A DNA stretch of 39,791 bases from a virus: positions 1 to 39,791 of IMG/VR virus record IMGVR_UViG_3300011116_000126; one strand, given 5' to 3'. A program made the position numbers and the translations under genes. Position 1 is the first letter of the stretch; each line of letters begins with the position of its first letter. Below the pieces are notes generated by a model. The model was given only the letters and a program-made list of their open reading frames with translations, was not told where the DNA came from and ran no database searches. Of the stretch, positions 30,762 through 39,018 are shown in pieces.

Positions 30762-31250
30762 CTATGCTTGTATCATCTCGGTAACATCAAACTGCAGTTC
30801 GGCAAAAGTTTCAGTTGCACCGTCATTAGTTGTTGAAGGTTCTCCGTATGTGCCATTAATTATAGGCTCTGCGCCTTGCCAAACCAAAGTGCCTGTGGTG
30901 TCACCAAAGTTATGGTCAGAACGCAATCTTGTCTTAATAGCATCAACAAGTGTATCAAAACTATTCATAGCATCTTGTGCATTACGCTCTAATGAGTGAT
31001 GAAATATTTGAACAATTACATTGTAATCAACACGCTTCCAACCGTTAGTAGCACCACCAATAGCCAAGCGTGTTTCGTTTTCTGATTGAATAAATATAAC
31101 CGCTTGCGCACGGCTTAATTGTCCGGGCATAGAGTTCTCTTGAAACTGAATACGCTTAGGAAAAGATGTATGAATTACATTTAAACCAGCAATAGGCGGA
31201 TTTGCTAAAAATGTATAAAGCGTTTCCCGAACGCCTACACGACCTGCCAT
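30762..31250 (-). CDS. Tail terminator-like protein
   Basis: This 162-residue protein has an alpha/beta pattern (VRETLYTFLANPPIAG, VDYNVIVQIFHHS, then DTLVDAIKTRLRSD) typical of the proteins that cap the tail tube and join it to the head. It is placed between the adaptor and tube genes. It is coupled by TAATG to the adaptor gene. Confidence 0.72.
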   Translation of the reverse strand: MAGRVGVRETLYTFLANPPIAGLNVIHTSFPKRIQFQENSMPGQLSRAQAVIFIQSENETRLAIGGATNGWKRVDYNVIVQIFHHSLERNAQDAMNSFDTLVDAIKTRLRSDHNFGDTTGTLVWQGAEPIINGTYGEPSTTNDGATETFAELQFDVTEMIQA

Positions 31251-32137
31251 TATCGCACCCTGCGATATTTATTAACCATATCCAAAGCAAGTGCTATATC
31301 TGTTCCATAACGGCTTGCTCCATCAGATGTTCCTGCTGGTGCAGTTGTAATTTGCATAGTCATAGAACTATCTCCACGAGCCTTCAAAAAGGCGGTTGTA
31401 ATAAGAATACAAGCCTGTTTAATGGCATTAGGTATATTTCCTATGGTTGAACCAGTTGTGTGGCTATAAGCAAGCGGAGAGGTCAATGGCACGGTTGTGG
31501 AACCGTATGTATAACTGCTACTTACTGTAACAGTTTCAGTATTAGAACCATCTGAAATTCTTAATATTTGATTAGGCAAAATACCCAATGGATTAGCAAC
31601 TGTTATAGATGATACGCCAGCAGTTCCACTAGCAATAGCATTATTAACATAACCAGCAACATAAGTGTATAAACAATAAACTTGTTGGCGTGGTATTCCA
31701 TAACCGCCAAATGCTAAAGGTCCTTGTGATGAATAACTTGTGGCTATATTTGATAAAGGAATAATTATTTGTTGTTCTTCAAACCAAGCCGTATCACAAT
31801 CTGTTAGTGCAACTAAATTATTTGGGTTAGACCCATATTGAAAATTAGATAATGCCAAAATAGGCATATTGTTTGGGTGAAGTGCTATAAAACCATCATT
31901 AGTAAATCTGGTCCGTTGAGTTTCTGTGTATTGAGTTGCGTTTAAATTGGCATTAAAATATTCGTCCATATAAGAAGAAGCACGCAAAATAACATTTTGT
32001 AATTCTGCATCTTGCGCATTACCGTTTCCGCCTATAACTAAATTGTTATAATCAATAGAAGTAGGCGCATTTTTGTATTCTGCAATTGTGATGTAAGGAC
32101 TTTCGTGGAAAGTATCGTGAGTTAAACCGACTGCCAT
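31250..32137 (-). CDS. Head-tail adaptor with inserted beta domain
   Basis: This is a 295-residue protein. The helical N-terminus (AEYKNAPTSIDYNNLVIGGN, QNVILRASSYMDEYF) and C-terminus (IKQACILITTAFLKARGD, LALDMVNKYRR) form the usual gp6-like adaptor. Between them, at about residues 170-235, lies a Gly/Thr/Ser-rich beta stretch that is probably an inserted domain. It connects the portal to the tail. Confidence 0.78.
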   Translation of the reverse strand: MAVGLTHDTFHESPYITIAEYKNAPTSIDYNNLVIGGNGNAQDAELQNVILRASSYMDEYFNANLNATQYTETQRTRFTNDGFIALHPNNMPILALSNFQYGSNPNNLVALTDCDTAWFEEQQIIIPLSNIATSYSSQGPLAFGGYGIPRQQVYCLYTYVAGYVNNAIASGTAGVSSITVANPLGILPNQILRISDGSNTETVTVSSSYTYGSTTVPLTSPLAYSHTTGSTIGNIPNAIKQACILITTAFLKARGDSSMTMQITTAPAGTSDGASRYGTDIALALDMVNKYRRVR

Positions 32138-32422
32138 TTATTCCCCATCTCTAGGCGTTTTAGAGTTATTTGTTCCGCAACGACTACATTTAGCAAACCA
32201 ACTACCAAAACCACATTCTATACAAGTATAGCCAAGATTTTCATTAACACTAGGTCCCATTAAAGATGCTTCAAAAAAGCCTTCTGCTTTCATTTGTCTT
32301 GCGTGTTTTGGATTTTCAACATTAATTACACCTTTGCGGTCAGGATTATATTTATATGTGCCTCTAGGTGTTGTTACATCTACGCCACGAACTCCGCCGT
32401 CAGATGCTATTAATCTTGCCAT
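32138..32422 (-). CDS. Zinc-ribbon protein after the capsid gene
   Basis: This 94-residue protein begins MARLIASDGGVRGVDV and has NPKHARQMKAEGFF. It ends with CIECGFGSWFAKCSRCG, two CxxC pairs that should bind zinc. Homologues occur beside capsid genes in many phages, with unknown function; a head-maturation or connector role is suggested by place only. Confidence 0.78.
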   Translation of the reverse strand: MARLIASDGGVRGVDVTTPRGTYKYNPDRKGVINVENPKHARQMKAEGFFEASLMGPSVNENLGYTCIECGFGSWFAKCSRCGTNNSKTPRDGE

Positions 32423-32442
32423 TTTATTTTCCTTCCCTTAGA

Positions 32443-32482
32443 TAGAGAGTGGCACAACCGCTATATGCCGTGCCACTCTCTA
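32443..32482. terminator. 13-bp hairpin after the major capsid gene
   Basis: TAGAGAGTGGCAC (32443-32455) pairs with 32470-32482, with a 14-base loop. It sits nine bases after the capsid gene stop. It resembles the hairpin after the tail tube gene, so both abundant structural genes end in a strong stem. No clear T-run follows on the minus strand. Confidence 0.75.
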
Positions 32483-32491
32483 AAGGATTAA

Positions 32492-34201
32492 CTAAGCAGC
32501 AACAATTCCTGAAACTGCGCCGTTCCATGCTGGAGCAGTGCAGAAGAATGTTCCACGGAAGTATGTTGAGAACTCATATGCGAACTGAGTTACAGGCCAT
32601 TGAATGCCCATGTAATCCTGAACCATAAAGTTGCTCCATACATCTGAAACTTCTGTGTCTGGAATTGGAAGTGTGTAAGACACAACTGGGCTAACGCCTT
32701 GTGGCAACCATGGGTGAACAGTTAGCGGAACTAACTTACCTGTGATTTCGTTGTGTAGTCCACCGATTACTGCGCCACCTACATAATCGCCTGTATCTGT
32801 TTGTGACAGATTTAGACGGTAGTTAGCGGTTGAACCGTTCTTAATTGCATCTGAGAGTTGCTTACGGTCTGCACCGTTCAAGAAAATCTCATCTGGGTCA
32901 GCCTTAACTGCATCATACAAACGAGAGAATACAACTTGGTATTCATTTCCTGGGTTTGATGTAGAGAAAGTTGAGTTAATTGAATTGTTGTAACCTGAAT
33001 TTGGACCAAGAACTGTTGGAAGAATTCCGTCATAACCAGTTGCATATGCAGATGTATCTGCTGATGCGCGAGATGCGGCAGCACCTGTGGTTGAGTAAGC
33101 GGCATTGTTTCCAGTTAGACCAGTTGCACTTGCACCTTGAATGGTGAATGTTCCTGTTCCTTTTAGAGTTCCTTGATACTTCAAGTTAGCGGCACCAGTT
33201 GCAGTTCCAACATAAATGTTGTAACCAAGTGCACCTGCTACTGCGGTTGAAACTGTAACAGTTAGAACATCACCAGATGCTACAACTTCTGAAACTTCTG
33301 TTCCAAGAATGGACTCACCGAAACCTGAACCAGAAATACCAGCATCAGCAGTTACATTGATGTAATAAGTTGTTGCGGCTAGTGCGGTTTGTGAACCAGA
33401 TGCGGCTGGTGAAGCCTTTGTAAATGTAGGTGCAGAAAGTGCGCCAGAGTATCCTGATGCAGTTCCACGAGCCATAAGAAGCATTCTTTCTTCCATCAAC
33501 ATTGTTGCATAAAGAGTTGATGTTGAAGATAGTTGGCGCAAATCCTGATATCCCATACCAGAGAAGTTAGCGTCAAATGAAACGCTATCTGATAGTGAGT
33601 ATGAGTTGTAAGGCAGGATTAAATCATCTGCGGCATAAGAAATCTTTGGACCACGCTCGTAGTTGATTGAACCAAATGCAGTTGTGGTGCTTTCTGTAAT
33701 ACCAGGCCATGTGTTACCAATTCCGCCAGTTCCAGTTCCTGTGTATCCAAGAATACGCTTTACACGGTGTGATGTGCCTACACCCTTTTTGCGAGGTAGT
33801 TTGTTGCGTAGTGGAGTTGGGCGAGGTGTTAGCAACTTAGATGGTGCTTCTAGGTCAAAAGCAGCAAAAGATGTGCTAAGTGGAGATGTAAGTGTGATGT
33901 CCTTTTGGATATCTTGCATCGCCAAGCGTTGTGATGCTAGAGCGTTGTTTAAAGCGCCTACTGCATCAGGTGATAGAGATTTATTTGTGGCAAGTGTTTC
34001 AAGTTGTGCTACTGCGTTACCACTTGCAGTTGCAAATGTTGCAGAACCACTCTTGATTGCCATGATTGCTGATGGGTCTGTAACAGAGTTACCAACAGCC
34101 TTGTTAAATTCTGCTGAGTATTCGTCCATGCGTGTTGCTGCTTCTTTAGCAGAACTTGCATCGGAAAATAGTTCAGTAGCCTTTGGGGCATTTAGAGCCA
34201 T
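32492..34201 (-). CDS. Major capsid protein with inserted Ig/FN3-like domain
   Basis: This is a 569-residue HK97-fold capsid protein. The N-terminal ~115 residues (helical, Ala/Ser-rich, DEYSAEFNKAVG) act like a delta domain. The core begins near LRNKLPRKKGVGTSH and continues through NYERGPKISYAADDL and MLMEERMLLMARG. Residues about 258-365 are a beta domain (TTYYINVTA, ALGYNIYVGT) resembling FN3/Ig decoration domains. The C-terminus has FMVQDYMGIQWPV. GAAAGG precedes the ATG. Confidence 0.9.
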   Translation of the reverse strand: MALNAPKATELFSDASSAKEAATRMDEYSAEFNKAVGNSVTDPSAIMAIKSGSATFATASGNAVAQLETLATNKSLSPDAVGALNNALASQRLAMQDIQKDITLTSPLSTSFAAFDLEAPSKLLTPRPTPLRNKLPRKKGVGTSHRVKRILGYTGTGTGGIGNTWPGITESTTTAFGSINYERGPKISYAADDLILPYNSYSLSDSVSFDANFSGMGYQDLRQLSSTSTLYATMLMEERMLLMARGTASGYSGALSAPTFTKASPAASGSQTALAATTYYINVTADAGISGSGFGESILGTEVSEVVASGDVLTVTVSTAVAGALGYNIYVGTATGAANLKYQGTLKGTGTFTIQGASATGLTGNNAAYSTTGAAASRASADTSAYATGYDGILPTVLGPNSGYNNSINSTFSTSNPGNEYQVVFSRLYDAVKADPDEIFLNGADRKQLSDAIKNGSTANYRLNLSQTDTGDYVGGAVIGGLHNEITGKLVPLTVHPWLPQGVSPVVSYTLPIPDTEVSDVWSNFMVQDYMGIQWPVTQFAYEFSTYFRGTFFCTAPAWNGAVSGIVAA

Positions 34202-34224
34202 TTTGTTCCTTTCGTAAAGAGTTT

Positions 34225-36054
34225 TTACTTAATTGTTATTGCTGAGGCTTTGGCTTCAAAATCCTGAGCCAATTCCTTGTAACCACGAGCCAAATCTTTG
34301 TCTGAGGTTACGGCTGACTTTTGGCGGTATTCAGCGGCTTTAGCCAACAGTTCGCTAAGTTCTGCGATTTCTGGTTGCTTAATTGCTGAACGCTTTGGTC
34401 CACTTCCTACTGCTTTTGTTTTAGCCGTTGCTAACTCTGCTTCTAACTTATTGATTACTTCTTTATAAGCATCAATCTCGCTAATAACAGTTTCAGTTGC
34501 ACTCTTTACGGCTTTTTCAATAATAGCATTTATTGTGCTATTACTTATAGCAGACTTATCCAAGTCCTCATCGGAACTGGAATCTTCATCATCATCAATT
34601 TGTGTGCCAACGGTTTCAATGGTTGGCAACGGTGTAATAGTGCTCTTTGGTGTATCGGTTGGGCTTACCATTTCGGCAGTTGATACATCATCACGACCAT
34701 GAGAATTTGAAACTTCTCCACAACCGCACTCTAGGCATTTATGTTCAGCAGATTTCTTACCTTCTGCTTCTTCAACTTCTTCTTCGGCGGCTTCTGGGGA
34801 AGAACCTTCTTCGGTTTCTTCTTCTGCACTTTCACCATATTGGGCTTTTAATTCTTCATCAGAACAACCCATTTCTTTGCACATTTCTTCTGCTTCTTTA
34901 TACATTTTATGTGCTTCTTTTAGGCGTTCTAATAGTTCTTCTTTTGACGGCTTCTCTGAAACCGCTTTAGCATCTTGCTCTTGTTCTTGTTCCATTTGTT
35001 CTCCTTTGACGGTTTCAGCATCAATAGTTTCAACCAGTTCCTCAACTTGAACTAAGTTATCTGCGCTATCTGATTTCGCAAGCATTAATTTAGCATTTGG
35101 ATTTGCTGGTCTATCTACTAGCGAAACTTCTACAATTTGTCCATCAATAATTCTGCCATTAGCGGCTTTCTCATCACGCACTACACGAGGCGCACGAATA
35201 CCAATGCTAAATCCTTTTAGCACACCAGTTTCAACTTTCTTAACACTAACTGGGTCAACAACAAGTGCAGAAATATAATGACCGTCAGAAGTTGAATTTA
35301 ATTCTTTAGCAACTCCTGCCGCAATATTGCTATGTTGTTCTCTAATATTTCCGCCAGTTTTAAACCACTCTGGCATTGCCTTCTCTAACCATGCGGCATC
35401 ACAAATTTGTTGGTCAATGTCTAAAGCATCATCAGTTGCTTTACCATAAACTAGCAAAGTTCCATCTTCCAGTTTTTCTTGCTTAATAATTTTTGCAAAT
35501 GCACTGGTAATATCTTTAATCATTGATTTATCCTTTTTCTTTTCTCGTTCGGCTATTGAGTTAGCCCAAGTTTTGCCTGCATCGCCACCCCATAGGAGCC
35601 AAGCAATATATCCTCTTGATGGGTTAGATGCATTTCCCCAGTTCTCTCCTTTTTTATCTACTTCATGTCTAGCGAAATAACTTACCATACGATTGATGGT
35701 TTCTAACGGTAATGATTTGCCATTTGATAAATCTCTGGCACGAGCAACACCTACTTTTGTTCCACCTCGCCCAAACTCTCTGCGTAATTCTAAGCCTCGT
35801 TTGGCATTATTACGCACAGTTTGTGGTGGTGTGAAACCTTCTTCTTTCATAATCATTTTGCCAGTTTCTTTTTTGCGATACCCACCGCCACGCTTTTTAT
35901 ATTCACGAACTACCCAAGCGTTTGCTACTGCCGATGGATAAACATCAAATTTTTCTTTTGCCTCACGCTTAATTCTGTTATACAAATCAGTATCAGAAGG
36001 CTCGGAATTACCGCCACCTTCATTAATGCTTTCGTAATCTGGTTTATCAGCCAT
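34225..36054 (-). CDS. Prohead protease fused to scaffold, with extra N-terminal domains
   Basis: This is a 609-residue protein in several parts. Residues 5-60 are a DUF5872-like head (YNRIKREAKEKFDVYPSAVA). Residues 75-165 carry ARARDLSNGKSLPLETI, YFARHEVDK and AWLLWGGDAG. Residues 180-330 are an XkdF/S78-like protease, with likely catalytic His 241 (REQHS) and Ser 283 (KGFSIGI), and EVSLVDRPANP. An acidic linker and a CLECGCG motif follow. The end is a coiled coil suited to scaffolding. It would mature the capsid after assembly. Confidence 0.85.
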   Translation of the reverse strand: MADKPDYESINEGGGNSEPSDTDLYNRIKREAKEKFDVYPSAVANAWVVREYKKRGGGYRKKETGKMIMKEEGFTPPQTVRNNAKRGLELRREFGRGGTKVGVARARDLSNGKSLPLETINRMVSYFARHEVDKKGENWGNASNPSRGYIAWLLWGGDAGKTWANSIAEREKKKDKSMIKDITSAFAKIIKQEKLEDGTLLVYGKATDDALDIDQQICDAAWLEKAMPEWFKTGGNIREQHSNIAAGVAKELNSTSDGHYISALVVDPVSVKKVETGVLKGFSIGIRAPRVVRDEKAANGRIIDGQIVEVSLVDRPANPNAKLMLAKSDSADNLVQVEELVETIDAETVKGEQMEQEQEQDAKAVSEKPSKEELLERLKEAHKMYKEAEEMCKEMGCSDEELKAQYGESAEEETEEGSSPEAAEEEVEEAEGKKSAEHKCLECGCGEVSNSHGRDDVSTAEMVSPTDTPKSTITPLPTIETVGTQIDDDEDSSSDEDLDKSAISNSTINAIIEKAVKSATETVISEIDAYKEVINKLEAELATAKTKAVGSGPKRSAIKQPEIAELSELLAKAAEYRQKSAVTSDKDLARGYKELAQDFEAKASAITIK

Positions 36055-36333
36055 TTATAAAGTCCATAACAAACACATTTTGGAAGAAGATGCAGATATA
36101 CACCAAATTTGTTCTCCGCCATTAAGTTCCATATTTAAAGTTGCACCGTTATTTAAGTTATAACCTTCATCTGCACCTGTTGTTGTAACACTAGCATCAC
36201 CTAAATATGCTTTACTTCCGCCTTCGTTTGCTATATACAAATTTATTTTGCCATAAGTAGTTGGTGCTTCAAATAACATAATTGCCGTGTTATTAACTGT
36301 TGTGGTTTGATGACCTACTTGTGGTTGCGCCAT
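36055..36333 (-). CDS. Small capsid-surface or decoration-like protein
   Basis: This is a 92-residue, beta-rich protein: INLYIANEGGSKAYLGDASV and LNGGEQIWCIS. It belongs to a small structural family common in phage head clusters. It is coupled by TAATG to the Mu-F-like gene upstream. It may decorate or stabilise the head; this is inference. Confidence 0.65.
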   Translation of the reverse strand: MAQPQVGHQTTTVNNTAIMLFEAPTTYGKINLYIANEGGSKAYLGDASVTTTGADEGYNLNNGATLNMELNGGEQIWCISASSSKMCLLWTL

Positions 36334-37169
36334 TATTCTTCTCCCAAAATAATAGATAGTGCATCTTCGCCAATATTGCGAGTATCTACTACATATGGTG
36401 CAATATCACAAACGCAATTTGGGTGTGCAGGTGGTTCGGTATCTCCGCTTGGGAATGTTTCGTCAATACCGATAGGCGAAACATCTGCGTTCTCTTGGCA
36501 TATATCACAAGGGTCAGCAACAAGCCATTGCACTAACTCTACACCACTTTCCTCGTATAACTGTCTAGATGCCGCAGTAACCGCACGGCTCATTTCGGTT
36601 TGTGTAATTGTTAATGCTCTTTCAGGGTCGTCAATAATATCTTCAATATCAACATCTCTTGGCGTTAAACCGTTTTGTAGTGCATAAGCGAGCGCAGTTC
36701 CTATACGGTCTATGCTGGTTCTATTTAAACCTTGAATAACTATGCCACGATTATCTAACAATGTGCTTAAACCTCTAGGCGGTCTAACTAATGCGGCAGC
36801 GGCTCTATTGCCAGCCTTCCAGTTATCCCAATTAATTCCTACTGCTCTTTGTAATTGTTGTTTAGTAGGTGCTTTATTTATTTTTGCTTTGGCTATGGCA
36901 CTCATGCCAATATCTTCACCTAATACCCATGCCTCTGAATAAACAATACGAAATGCAGACATTAACGCTTCGCTATTTGGGCGTATGTGTGTTCTTGCCC
37001 AACTTCTTGCCTCTTCTGTGGTAATAGTGTTAGTAAATCCCATAGCATTAAAATCATCTATAACGCTATCCATATTTATTGATTGCCTAATGGCATCTCG
37101 GATTAGTTTTGCTTTTCTAGCCGCTAAACGGATTTTTGCTCCGTTTTTCTTTTTCCAAACGCCTCTCAT
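36333..37169 (-). CDS. Minor head protein, Mu gpF-like
   Basis: This 278-residue protein has the C-terminal Mu gpF/SPP1 gp7 signature: an Asp/Cys motif ADPCDICQENA, then FPSGDTEPPAHPNCVC. The helical N-terminal two-thirds match the family. It follows the portal gene and is thought to act in head assembly and possibly DNA injection. Confidence 0.88.
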   Translation of the reverse strand: MRGVWKKKNGAKIRLAARKAKLIRDAIRQSINMDSVIDDFNAMGFTNTITTEEARSWARTHIRPNSEALMSAFRIVYSEAWVLGEDIGMSAIAKAKINKAPTKQQLQRAVGINWDNWKAGNRAAAALVRPPRGLSTLLDNRGIVIQGLNRTSIDRIGTALAYALQNGLTPRDVDIEDIIDDPERALTITQTEMSRAVTAASRQLYEESGVELVQWLVADPCDICQENADVSPIGIDETFPSGDTEPPAHPNCVCDIAPYVVDTRNIGEDALSIILGEE

Positions 37170-37176
37170 GGCGTGC

Positions 37177-39003
37177 CTACGCTAAATATCGTTCGGCATA
37201 CCAGCGTGCGCTATCGTAATCCTTTTCACCCACGAATTTGTTTAGCACTTCTGCATAAACTACTGGGACATCTTTAAAGTTAAATGGTCTTGTTGGTGAT
37301 TTTTTTATAAATCGCAAGAATTGTTTTAACTCAGATTGTGCCTTTAATCCTTCATCGGGTTGTTCAATTTCTGGCGTATCTGGTGCATTAATAGATGGTT
37401 CGTTAGGAGTAATGCCATCTTCACCTAATCCATTAACGGCACTATCAAATGGCTTTACACCATTTTCTGTTACAAAATAAGCACCTTGTCCAGCAACAAT
37501 AATTGGCATATCTGCTTCTGGTGCTTCTACTAATGGCATACCTGAGCGTGAGCGTAATTCATTAATAGTAATGCCGCCTGATTTAAGTTCAATATCTCTA
37601 GTGCGTGCAACGCTTTCTAAATCTTGACGACCACTTTCCATAAACTTAAATTCAAGTTCTCTTGGCATACCTAAAAATGTGTAAGACAAATGGCTAATCA
37701 TTTTTGCTACCCATACTGCAGTTGGCATACCGCCTAATACATCTGAACTTTGTGCTTCACCAGTTTGAAAACCTGCGCCACCTAATCCGCCTTTAGGACT
37801 AAATCCAATTTCAGTTGGCATTACACCGTAATGTCCGCAAATACTATTAACCAAATAATCATCAAGAGTATCTTTAAAGCGCTCGCCATATCCATCAAAC
37901 TGAATTGGTGTCATACCTGCTGGCAATAAACGAACACGCTTGCGTTGTTCAGTTTGACCTGCTAAATCGCTATTAAAAATGTTTTCATATGCACGCAATA
38001 AGTCTGGGTTATTACCAAAGTTAGCGTCAGTTGCCATTAAGAGTTCGGGTGTAACTCCGTCTGTATATTCTGCACGAAGCCATTGTTGTCTGCGCAAATA
38101 AATATCAGCCAAGGCGAGAGCACGCTCGGTTGGGGAATAGCCATAAACAGTAGTCGTTCTGCGATTTCGCACCAAATAGGCAAGTTCGTCTGAGGTAAAT
38201 TCGCCATCTGCATTTTCTCCTTCTGAGGGAGCGGCAAATTCACTACGAGGAAAGCCATACAGTATTTGCTGAAAGGCAGGGTTTGGTGGAGTTGGTCGCA
38301 TACCTCTATCGTCAATTAATGGTTTAATTGTTGAACCATCAAGAATTTGTAGTCCGTATAAATCTCCACCGACAGATGGTTGCGGCCATACTGCCCAAGC
38401 ATCTAGCACTAATATTTCTTCAAGTGCAATATTTAACCAATCATAAAAAAGTAATCCGTTTGCCTTATCAGGTTGTTCCCAAAACTGGCGTAATCTATCA
38501 ATCTCTGGAATAAATCTTTCTCTAGCAATAGTCATAGCACGAACTTGTGTGCCACCAATTTCACTAATAATTTTTTCTGCACTATCTTCGGCAAGAACAA
38601 TATCCCAGTTAAGTCCTAGAATTTTTGCCTTACTTACTTCAATACATCTACGCAAAATATCAATTTGGTCTGCGGCTGCTCTAAGTGTCTTAAATGGGAC
38701 TAATCTTGTTTCGGTAATATTAATATTTTGTGCAACTTGATATTCATATCTGCGTGGGTCGGGTCTGCCACTTTCAGGATTTGGTGGATTAATAGCACCA
38801 GGCACAATAGGCATGCCCGGACTAAATGGCACGGTAGGTGTAATTGGATTGCGAGGCAACGCCACAGATTGTCCATAAGTTGTGTTAGCACTCTGCTGAT
38901 TACGCATTTGTGCTTCTGTCATTGCAACTGCTCCGACAGGTAAATTAGGCGCCTTCTGTAATTCGTTGGCTACTCTTTCAGCGATACGGTCAATTAGACC
39001 CAC
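37177..39003 (-). CDS. Portal protein
   Basis: This 608-residue protein starts at GTG 39003, after AGGAG. It has a Pro-rich N-terminal arm, a core with KTLRAAADQIDILRRCIE, LGLNWDIVLAE, then YDWLNIALEEILVLDAWAVW and YGYSPTERALALADIYL. The C-terminal ~100 residues are an additional polar tail. It forms the dodecameric vertex ring for packaging and tail joining. Confidence 0.92.
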   Translation of the reverse strand: MGLIDRIAERVANELQKAPNLPVGAVAMTEAQMRNQQSANTTYGQSVALPRNPITPTVPFSPGMPIVPGAINPPNPESGRPDPRRYEYQVAQNINITETRLVPFKTLRAAADQIDILRRCIEVSKAKILGLNWDIVLAEDSAEKIISEIGGTQVRAMTIARERFIPEIDRLRQFWEQPDKANGLLFYDWLNIALEEILVLDAWAVWPQPSVGGDLYGLQILDGSTIKPLIDDRGMRPTPPNPAFQQILYGFPRSEFAAPSEGENADGEFTSDELAYLVRNRRTTTVYGYSPTERALALADIYLRRQQWLRAEYTDGVTPELLMATDANFGNNPDLLRAYENIFNSDLAGQTEQRKRVRLLPAGMTPIQFDGYGERFKDTLDDYLVNSICGHYGVMPTEIGFSPKGGLGGAGFQTGEAQSSDVLGGMPTAVWVAKMISHLSYTFLGMPRELEFKFMESGRQDLESVARTRDIELKSGGITINELRSRSGMPLVEAPEADMPIIVAGQGAYFVTENGVKPFDSAVNGLGEDGITPNEPSINAPDTPEIEQPDEGLKAQSELKQFLRFIKKSPTRPFNFKDVPVVYAEVLNKFVGEKDYDSARWYAERYLA

Positions 39004-39018
39004 TTGTATCTCCTTTGT

